The notes under the pieces were generated by a model that made no database searches, was not told where the DNA came from, and saw only the letters and a list, made by a program, of their open reading frames with translations. From an uncultured Syntrophobacteraceae bacterium (GTDB lineage Bacteria; Desulfobacterota; Syntrophobacteria; Syntrophobacterales; Syntrophobacteraceae), in contig CALBZH010000717.1 in NCBI GenBank assembly GCA_937889795.1, positions 1 to 6,172 of the forward strand: 6,172 bases of DNA, given 5' to 3'. Position numbers and translations under genes: made by a program. Positions within the stretch are counted from its first letter, which is position 1, and each line of letters starts with the position of its first letter. Shown here one piece after another: positions 1-4,942 of this stretch.

Positions 1-13
1 ATCGCACAACAAG

Positions 14-36
14 GGCAAGGCGTCACTCGCCGTGCC
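14..36 (+). other. Imperfect inverted repeat near the window's left edge
   Basis: GGCA-A-GGCG (14-22) faces CGCC-G-TGCC (28-36) across the loop TCACT, giving an 8-bp stem with one internal A/G mismatch. No T-run follows, so it is not a convincing factor-independent terminator. It could be the 3' end signal of a gene lying left of the window, or chance. No coding region is evident between 1 and 145. Confidence 0.25.
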
Positions 37-101
37 GGAACAAGCTGGAATCACTAAATGAAAGGCCGGAATCGGGTAGCATGCCAACAAAGAATCGCGG
101 T

Positions 102-128
102 TTGAGCATGATGCTCAGTAGACGATAA
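102..128 (+). promoter_or_regulatory. Possible FliA (sigma-28)-like promoter of flagellin 1
   Basis: GACGATAA at 121-128 matches the sigma-28 -10 consensus GCCGATAA in 7 of 8 positions. At the exact expected distance (19 bases start to start) lies TTGAGCAT at 102-109, which is a poor match to the usual TAAAGTTT. The same arrangement, TTGAACAA then ACCGATAA with identical spacing, precedes fliD, and this is the main reason for listing it. Against it, a start site about 7 bases after the -10 box would fall near 135, inside the AAGGAGG ribosome binding site (132-138), leaving almost no leader. This is an inference from two sites only. Confidence 0.4.
103..117. repeat. 15-bp dyad upstream of flagellin 1
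   Basis: TGAGCAT (103-109) and ATGCTCA (111-117) are perfect inverted repeats around a single central G. As DNA this is an operator-like dyad overlapping the proposed -35 box and spacer. As RNA it could fold as a 6-bp stem with a TGA triloop 14 bases before the ribosome binding site. Which role applies, if any, depends on where transcription starts. Confidence 0.5.
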
Positions 129-145
129 CTCAAGGAGGAATCATC

Positions 146-991
146 ATGGCATTAAGGGTCAACACAAACATCGAGGCCATCAACGTCCACAACAACCTTC
201 TCACATCAAGCAACAAGGTTGCGGAATCCCTCAAGAGGCTCTCATCAGGAAAACGGATCAATGCGGCGAAAGACGATGCTTCCGGTTTGGCCGTTGCCAA
301 CAACTTCAGGGCAAAGATTTCGTCCATGCGCGTGGCAAGCCAGAACGCCACCGAAGCCATCTCGATGCTCCAAGTCGCGGACGGCGCCTACTCCAAGATC
401 ACCGACATTTTGATCCGCATGCGGGACCTGGCAACCCAGGCAGCGTCCGGCCAGACCGAGCAACGAGACAAGCTCCAGAAGGAATTTGAAGCACTGCAGG
501 GTGAAATCAATCGTATTGCAGGGTCCACGAAATATGGCGACATGACTCTCACAGGGGGCGATCCCACGGGCACCACTTACACCTTCCAGGTCGGATCCGG
601 CGTCAGCCCGGAGTACGATGCTCTGAGCATCAGTTTCGGCTCCGTTTGTACTGGAGCCCTCAAAGTCGCCGCGACCGGACCCGAAAGCATTTCAATTGGC
701 CTGCCCGAATCGGCGACAAGCGCAATGGCAGCAATCGACAAGGCCTTGTCAAGCATGAACGTGTACATGGCCAACATCGGCGCTTACCAGAATCGACTGC
801 AGTACACGATCGAGAATCTCGCGGTCAGCATCGAGAACTTCGCCGCTTCGGAATCTGCCATTCGGGACGCCGACATGGCCTACGAGATGACCCAATTCAC
901 CAGGAATCAGATTCTCCAGCAGACCGGCATCGCCATGCTGTCCCAAGCCAATCAGGCTCCACAGCAACTGATGCAGTTGATCAACCAGTAG
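146..991 (+). CDS. fliC: Flagellin 1 (filament subunit)
   Basis: This gene encodes a 281-residue flagellin, the subunit exported through the flagellar type III apparatus and polymerised into the filament. The N-terminal D0/D1 region (about 1-137) begins MALRVNTNIEAINVHNN and contains LKRLSSGKRINAAKDDASGLAVAN, the family signature. The C-terminal D1/D0 region (about 200-281) has ESAIRDADMAYEMTQFT and ends QQLMQLINQ. The middle (about 138-198) is a short Ser/Thr/Gly-rich stretch, so there is little or no D2/D3 outer domain, which explains the small size. The start at 146 is set by AAGGAGG (132-138) with 7-base spacing. A single cysteine, C168, sits in the middle region where flagellin 2 has serine. 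The N-terminal 136 residues are about 92% identical to flagellin 2. A strong terminator follows, so the gene is probably monocistronic. Either copy may be the major filament subunit. Confidence 0.97.
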   Translation: MALRVNTNIEAINVHNNLLTSSNKVAESLKRLSSGKRINAAKDDASGLAVANNFRAKISSMRVASQNATEAISMLQVADGAYSKITDILIRMRDLATQAASGQTEQRDKLQKEFEALQGEINRIAGSTKYGDMTLTGGDPTGTTYTFQVGSGVSPEYDALSISFGSVCTGALKVAATGPESISIGLPESATSAMAAIDKALSSMNVYMANIGAYQNRLQYTIENLAVSIENFAASESAIRDADMAYEMTQFTRNQILQQTGIAMLSQANQAPQQLMQLINQ

Positions 992-1037
992 GCCATCCCG
1001 GGTTCCCCCAAGTCCACCCCCCTGATACGACCCAATA

Positions 1038-1071
1038 GCGGGCAGCTGCTTCGGCTGCCCGCGCTCTTTCC
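1038..1071 (+). terminator. Factor-independent terminator of flagellin 1
   Basis: GCGGGCAGC (1038-1046) pairs perfectly with GCTGCCCGC (1054-1062) around a 7-base loop containing CTTCG. A pyrimidine-rich tail, GCTCTTTCCTT, follows. It lies 46 bases after the flagellin 1 stop codon. The tail is interrupted by C residues, so efficiency may be moderate. Confidence 0.8.
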
Positions 1072-1073
1072 TT

Positions 1074-1243
1074 CCCCGACGAATAAGCGACACCCCCCTC
1101 GGCGACAAAGAAACTCCTTCAGATGATCGCAGGGAAACCCGATATAGCTCTCAGAGTGCAACACCAACTGTAGGCATGGCCGAGCAATGAACAAAGATGT
1201 GTGACATGGAAGTCGCACAGAACAACTTCATGGAGGAATTACC
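1074..1243 (+). promoter_or_regulatory. Upstream and leader region of flagellin 2
   Basis: No gene is visible between the flagellin 1 terminator and the flagellin 2 start. The region must hold the flagellin 2 promoter, but I could not identify it with confidence. CCCGATAT (1138-1145) resembles a sigma-28 -10 box, yet no -35-like element lies at the right distance. A hairpin at 1198-1219 is listed separately. The bipartite motif present before flagellin 1 and fliD was not found here, so flagellin 2 may be controlled differently. Confidence 0.4.
1198..1219 (+). promoter_or_regulatory. Leader hairpin of flagellin 2 with GGA in the loop
   Basis: TGTGTGAC (1198-1205) pairs with GTCGCACA (1212-1219), giving 8 pairs of which one is G-U, around the six-base loop ATGGAA. 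The ribosome binding site GGAGG (1232-1236) starts 12 bases further on. A GGA in a hairpin loop followed by a second GGA in the ribosome binding site is the known layout of CsrA targets, including the Bacillus subtilis hag leader. The hairpin is seen directly. The CsrA role is inference, and no csrA or fliW gene lies in this window. Confidence 0.45.
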
Positions 1244-2092
1244 ATGGCTCTTAGAGTCAATACCAATGTCGAAGCCCTTAACGTTCACAATACCCTGGTG
1301 ACGACGAACAACCGAGTCGCCGAGTCGCTGAAGCGACTGTCGTCCGGCAAGAGAATCAACTCCGCCAAAGACGATGCTTCCGGTCTCGCTGTCGCCAACA
1401 ACTTCCGTGCTAAGATCTCATCCATGAGAGTGGCGAGCCAGAACGCTGCCGAGGCGAACTCCATGCTTCAGGTCGCGGACGGCGCCTACTCCAAGATCAC
1501 GGACATTCTGGTCCGGATGCGAGACCTGGCAACACAGGCAGCATCGGGTCAAACCGAGCAGCGCGACAAGCTGCAGAAGGAATTCGAAGCGCTGCAGGGC
1601 GAAATCAATCGCATCGCAGGATCCACGAAGTACGGCGACATGACCCTGACCAACAGCGACAGCTCTACGGGCACTACCTACACGTTCCAGGTAGGGTCCG
1701 GCATTAGCACGGAATACGATGTACTCACAATGAATTTCAGTTCGGTCTCAACTGGAGCTCTTGGTGTAGGAGCAACCGGAGCCAGCGCCATCTCGATTGG
1801 CTTGCCCGGCTCAGCAACGAGTGCGATGGATGCGATCGACAAGGCCTTGTCGAAGATGAACTCGTACATGGCCAATGTGGGTGCCTACCAGAATCGGTTG
1901 CAGTACACCATCGAGAACCTTGCGGTCAGCATCGAGAACTTCTCTGCGTCGGAATCTGCAATTCGTGATGCGGACATGGCTTACGAGATGACCCAGTTCA
2001 CGAAAAACCAGATCCTCCAGCAGACCGGTATCGCCATGCTGTCCCAGGCCAACCAGGCCCCGCAGCAGATCATGCAGCTCATCGGCGGTTAA
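1244..2092 (+). CDS. Flagellin 2 (filament subunit paralog)
   Basis: This is a second flagellin, 282 residues, arising from tandem duplication of a gene like flagellin 1. D0/D1 signatures are the same: MALRVNTNVEALNVHN at the start, RLSSGKRINSAKDDASGLAVAN near 31-52, and ESAIRDADMAYEMTQFTKNQ near 236-255. The central stretch (about 137-200) is the least conserved part, roughly 70% identical by eye, with one added residue in TNSDSSTGTTYTF. It has no cysteine. The start is fixed by GGAGG (1232-1236), 7 bases before the ATG. The C-terminus ends IMQLIGG where flagellin 1 ends LMQLINQ. A strong terminator isolates it from fliD. Two near-identical flagellins may co-assemble or be used at different times or filament positions. 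The sequence does not decide which. Confidence 0.97.
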   Translation: MALRVNTNVEALNVHNTLVTTNNRVAESLKRLSSGKRINSAKDDASGLAVANNFRAKISSMRVASQNAAEANSMLQVADGAYSKITDILVRMRDLATQAASGQTEQRDKLQKEFEALQGEINRIAGSTKYGDMTLTNSDSSTGTTYTFQVGSGISTEYDVLTMNFSSVSTGALGVGATGASAISIGLPGSATSAMDAIDKALSKMNSYMANVGAYQNRLQYTIENLAVSIENFSASESAIRDADMAYEMTQFTKNQILQQTGIAMLSQANQAPQQIMQLIGG

Positions 2093-2116
2093 CAGTCGCA
2101 TTAGCCCTACAGTTGG

Positions 2117-2142
2117 AAGGCGGCCCTCGGGCCGCCTTTTTT
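2117..2142 (+). terminator. Strong factor-independent terminator of flagellin 2
   Basis: AAGGCGGCCC (2117-2126) and GGGCCGCCTT (2129-2138) are perfectly complementary, so the stem is about 9 base pairs with a tight CTCG tetraloop once the inner pair opens. It runs into TTTTTT (2137-2142) and then CGTTT. This is the best terminator in the window, 24 bases after the stop codon. Confidence 0.93.
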
Positions 2143-2231
2143 CGTTTGGCACACGCTAGATGGATCGGATTTTGCTAACTAGGCAGATGCACTCCCTGTT
2201 TCGGCTTGCACTGTAACCAGGCTCCGGTGCT

Positions 2232-2241
2232 TTGAGCTCAA
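2232..2241. repeat. 10-bp palindrome upstream of fliD
   Basis: TTGAGCTCAA is perfectly self-complementary. Its half-site TTTGAGC (2231-2237) also occurs in the dyad before flagellin 1 (101-107), but with different spacing to the second half-site. It ends about 20 bases before the proposed fliD -35 element. A shared regulator is possible but unproven. A 10-bp palindrome could be chance. Confidence 0.3.
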
Positions 2242-2262
2242 GAGAGCCATCTCCCCGGCCGA

Positions 2263-2289
2263 TTGAACAATTGAGGACTAAACCGATAA
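2263..2289 (+). promoter_or_regulatory. Possible FliA-like promoter of the fliD operon
   Basis: ACCGATAA (2282-2289) matches the sigma-28 -10 consensus GCCGATAA in 7 of 8 positions. TTGAACAA (2263-2270) stands at the correct -35 distance but differs from TAAAGTTT. The pair reproduces the flagellin 1 arrangement with the same 11-base spacer, and both continue with CT after the -10 box. A start near 2296 would give a leader of about 13 bases that just includes the AGGAG ribosome binding site (2298-2302). FliA control of fliD and flagellin genes is the norm in many bacteria, which supports the call. Confidence 0.5.
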
Positions 2290-2308
2290 CTGGGAGCAGG
2301 AGACAACC

Positions 2309-3616
2309 ATGGGCATATCACTGAGTGGAATAGGAAGCGGATTTGACTGGCAGAGCGTCATTGATCAGCTCCGCCAGGTGGAGAACAACCGTGTCACCAC
2401 GCTCAATACCCAGAAGGAAAAGTACAATAGCAAGCTGACGGCGTGGCAGACGCTTTCCTCGAAACTGTCCGCCTTTCAGACAGCTGTCCAAGCGCTCAAA
2501 GATGCCGAGGATTTCGATGTCTTCAAAACGGAGCTCACCTCGTCCTCATCCGTTTCCGCGGACTCACTGCTTTCGGTGACCACGAACAGTGACGCAGCCA
2601 AAGGTCGTTTTGACATCGTGGTGAGCAAGATGGCAAAGGCCGAGAAGCTGCAATCGGCCACCACCTACGCCGACACATCAACAGCCCTGAATAAGCCCGG
2701 AACACTCACGATCAACTCGAAAGAGCTCGTCCTGGACGGCACTGAATCGCTCTCGACTCTGCGCACCAAGATCAACGCCTTGGACGCCGGAGTCGTCGCT
2801 AGCATTCTGCGCGACGCGGATGGCCTGTATCATCTCACCTTGACTAGCGAAACGGAAGGGGCAGCCGGCATTGCCCTGACGGACCTTGCGGGGGCAGATG
2901 CCCTGTTTTCTACGACACCGCTTCAGGACGGCGTTGACGCGGAGTTCACCGTTGACGGCCTTCCCATGAGGAGCTCCAGCAACAAGGTAACCGATGCCAT
3001 CCCCGGCCTCACCCTGACCATCAAAGGCGAGAGCCCTTCCAGTACGTTGTCGTTGCAGGTGGAGCACGACCTCGACTCAGTCCAGAAAAAGATCCAAGCA
3101 TTTGTCGATTCCTACAACGATCTGGCCAGCTACATTGGACAACAGATGTCCTATGACGCGACGGCGAAAAAAACGGGAGGAGTGCTGTTCGGGGACACAA
3201 CAGTAAAGAGCGTCAAGAGCTCCCTGCAGAGCATATTGTCAGAATCTGGGTTGGGCAACCTCGGCGTGTCCATTACCAAAGACAACAAGCTCACCATTGA
3301 CTCCACGAAATTAAACAATGCTCTGGATAGTGATTTCAACAACACCGTTTCTGCCTTCAACAGCATAAGCACAGATCTCGACACCGCTGTCAACCGCTTC
3401 ACAGATTACGTCAATGGTGGTGTAACCATACAACAGAACTCGATTCAGTCCGCCATAAGAACACTCGACAAGCGTATAACTTCAACTCAGGAGGCCATCG
3501 ATCGGAAAATGGAGCTATTGACGAATCAATATATTGCGCTTGATTCCGCTATGCTTGAAATGCAGAATATGTCTTCATACATTTCTTCGCAACTCTCTTC
3601 CTTATCGAATAACTAA
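2309..3616 (+). CDS. fliD: Flagellar filament cap protein FliD (HAP2)
   Basis: FliD forms the oligomeric cap at the filament tip and folds newly exported flagellin into the lattice. This 435-residue protein is of normal length. The FliD N-terminal domain (about 1-105) opens GISLSGIGSGFDWQSVIDQL and continues into helices with KLTAWQTLSSKLSAFQTAV. The C-terminal domain (about 206-425) has AEFTVDGLPMRSSSNKVTDAIPG, then VDSYNDLASYI, GDTTVKSVKSSLQSIL and LGVSITKDNKLTIDSTKL. The end (about 375-430) is coiled-coil-like, finishing in MQNMSSYISSQLSSLSNN, as expected for the D0 leg. It contains no cysteine. AGGAG (2298-2302) lies 6 bases before the ATG. fliS follows after 24 bases, consistent with an operon. 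GC content drops toward the 3' end, roughly from 3480. Confidence 0.97.
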   Translation: MGISLSGIGSGFDWQSVIDQLRQVENNRVTTLNTQKEKYNSKLTAWQTLSSKLSAFQTAVQALKDAEDFDVFKTELTSSSSVSADSLLSVTTNSDAAKGRFDIVVSKMAKAEKLQSATTYADTSTALNKPGTLTINSKELVLDGTESLSTLRTKINALDAGVVASILRDADGLYHLTLTSETEGAAGIALTDLAGADALFSTTPLQDGVDAEFTVDGLPMRSSSNKVTDAIPGLTLTIKGESPSSTLSLQVEHDLDSVQKKIQAFVDSYNDLASYIGQQMSYDATAKKTGGVLFGDTTVKSVKSSLQSILSESGLGNLGVSITKDNKLTIDSTKLNNALDSDFNNTVSAFNSISTDLDTAVNRFTDYVNGGVTIQQNSIQSAIRTLDKRITSTQEAIDRKMELLTNQYIALDSAMLEMQNMSSYISSQLSSLSNN

Positions 3617-3640
3617 GAACAACAAAGGAGGACAAATGAC

Positions 3641-4015
3641 ATGATGAACCAAGCGGTTGCTTACGACATGCATGATCGATCAGAAAACGTGGATCCTGTT
3701 CGACTGACAATCATGGCTTACGATGGGGTTATCAACGATCTGAGACAGGCCAAAAAACATTGGCTTGACCAAGCGGAGGATAACGTAATCCAAAAGAACC
3801 AACATGCTCAGGATATCATTACAGAGCTTCTCCTGGGCCTCGATTATGAGCAAGGAGGTGAAATAGCCCGAAATCTAAGTAAATTATATGACTTCGCACT
3901 GCGTCAGCTAGTGAGTATAGGGAGAGAGTCCGACGTCTTAATGTACGACCATCTTATCAATATCTTTAATGATTTAAGAGGGGCTTGGGCTCAGATCAGT
4001 ATGCAGAAATATTGA
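3641..4015 (+). CDS. fliS: Flagellin export chaperone FliS, copy 1
   Basis: FliS binds the disordered C-terminus of flagellin in the cytoplasm, prevents premature polymerisation and delivers it to the export gate. The 124-residue product is of usual FliS size. Family features are the early tyrosine (Y8), LTIMAYDGVINDLRQA (22-37), HAQDIITELLLGLD (55-68), GGEIARNLSKLYDFALRQL (72-90) and the terminal LRGAW (112-116). AAAGGAGG (3624-3631), 9 bases ahead, selects the ATG at 3641. The ATG at 3636 is out of frame and meets a stop at its third codon. Base composition is AT-richer than the flagellins, about 44% GC by eye with some lines near 40%. fliS copy 2 starts 13 bases after its stop. Their central segments are nearly identical while the ends differ greatly. 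Confidence 0.93.
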   Translation: MMNQAVAYDMHDRSENVDPVRLTIMAYDGVINDLRQAKKHWLDQAEDNVIQKNQHAQDIITELLLGLDYEQGGEIARNLSKLYDFALRQLVSIGRESDVLMYDHLINIFNDLRGAWAQISMQKY

Positions 4016-4028
4016 GGGAGGCTTTGTA

Positions 4029-4460
4029 ATGTCCTACGCCAGTGCGGCCAAATCTTATCAGAAGACAAACATCGAGACCGCTGACATCTTGAAGCTGGTT
4101 ATTCTCTGCTACGAAAGAGCCATCAAGGATCTGGAAAGCGCGCGCACCTTTCATGAGAACAATAGCTTGGAAAAAGGCTACGACAAGATTCACCATGCAC
4201 AGGATATCATTACTGAGCTTCTGCTTGGGCTTGATTATGAGAGAGGAGGAGAGATTTCCATCAACTTGAGCAAGCTCTACAATTTCATGCTGCGAGAATT
4301 GATGGGCATCAACAGCTCCAGAGACACGAGCATTTACGGACACATCATCAGAATGCTGTCCGAGCTCAAAGAGGCCTGGGAGCATGTCCGCGCGTCGTCA
4401 TCCGAGTCCTACGCCACGGTTTCATTGCCAGACGTGAGAAACTGGGAAGCGCGTGCGTAG
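4029..4460 (+). CDS. FliS-family chaperone, copy 2
   Basis: This 143-residue protein is a second FliS. It begins SYASAAKSYQKTNIETADIL, which looks like the standard FliS N-terminal cap segment with Y10, followed by KLVILCYERAIKDLESA (22-38), HAQDIITELLLGLDYERGGEI (56-76), NLSKLYNFMLREL (79-91) and LKEAW (113-117). The 21 residues from H56 share 20 with copy 1, whereas the flanks share far fewer. A 26-residue tail follows W117, ending VSLPDVRNWEARA, against 8 residues in copy 1. The ribosome binding site GGGAGG is just after the copy 1 stop (4013-4015), so translation is likely coupled. The TAG stop overlaps the next gene's GTG by one base. It may serve the second flagellin or another export substrate. 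That is inference. Confidence 0.9.
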   Translation: MSYASAAKSYQKTNIETADILKLVILCYERAIKDLESARTFHENNSLEKGYDKIHHAQDIITELLLGLDYERGGEISINLSKLYNFMLRELMGINSSRDTSIYGHIIRMLSELKEAWEHVRASSSESYATVSLPDVRNWEARA

Positions 4461-4918
4461 TGATCATAGACAAGCAGCAGCAACTATGCAAAGCAATGCC
4501 TAGAGGAATTGACGTGCCCTCCCATGACATCTTCACAGCCATTGACCTGCTGAAGGGTCTCCTTGATCCGCTCGGAAGGATCGCTGAGGATTCAGAGCTA
4601 TCAGCGGATCGTCTCCAGAAGCTCGTCGAAGAGTGCAGGACTCATTTTAGTCAACTGAAGGGGATCATGGAAGCGCATCAAAATGCAGACGCCAGGGATG
4701 GCGCCGAGACCGAGAAAGAGGTGGAGACTTCGGAAGCCAGGAGGGCTATAGTTGTGCTCATCACCGAGGTAGGCGAACGTCTCCAACAGAGCATCCGTCA
4801 ACTTGCCTCAAGGAAAAAGGCCATCGCGAAAGATCTAGAATGCCTCCGACGCACACAGCACGCTACCAGAGCTTACTACGGCATCAAACCGCCATCAAGA
4901 CACCCAGGGCTTCCCTGA
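4460..4918 (+). CDS. Probable FliT/FlgN-type flagellar chaperone
   Basis: The gene encodes a 152-residue, hydrophilic, predicted all-helical protein with no signal peptide or membrane segment. Helical stretches are about 22-72 and 92-138, separated by an acidic linker (about 76-91). The last helix, IRQLASRKKAIAKDLECLRR (112-131), followed by ATRAYYGIKPPSRHPGLP, resembles the C-terminal end of FliT and FlgN proteins, small helical chaperones of FliD and the hook-filament junction proteins. Direct position after fliD and fliS supports FliT. I cannot prove the family by eye. Its GTG start at 4460 shares a base with the fliS copy 2 stop (TAGTG), and GGGAAG upstream is only a weak ribosome binding site, so translation is probably coupled. 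An in-frame ATG at 4496 would give 140 residues but has no clear binding site. Confidence 0.55.
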   Translation: MIIDKQQQLCKAMPRGIDVPSHDIFTAIDLLKGLLDPLGRIAEDSELSADRLQKLVEECRTHFSQLKGIMEAHQNADARDGAETEKEVETSEARRAIVVLITEVGERLQQSIRQLASRKKAIAKDLECLRRTQHATRAYYGIKPPSRHPGLP

Positions 4919-4942
4919 TCCATGGGCTCTCGCGTCAAACGC

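Noticed and set aside
68..80. Sigma-54-like GG...GC element before flagellin 1
   Set aside because: Again the spacing is 9 bases and neither box matches the consensus beyond the GG and GC.
55..80. TAAA at 55-58 as a classical sigma-28 -35 box
   Set aside because: The bases 15 positions further on (GGGTAGCA) do not resemble GCCGATAA.
749..1108. Minus-strand open frame antisense to the flagellin 1 C-terminus
   Set aside because: It mirrors the real flagellin codons, has no recognised motif, and a similar shadow lies opposite the same part of flagellin 2 (1811-2152).
1173..1185. Sigma-54-like GGCATG...GC element before flagellin 2
   Set aside because: The GG and GC are separated by 9 bases, while sigma-54 promoters need 10. 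The -12 box also lacks TTGC.
3636..3644. ATG at 3636 as the start of fliS copy 1
   Set aside because: It is out of frame with FliS and terminates after two codons (ATG ACA TGA).
4905..4917. CAGGG-CTT-CCCTG hairpin as a terminator between the convergent genes
   Set aside because: The stem is only 5 bp, overlaps the stop codon of the upstream gene, and has no T-run on either strand.
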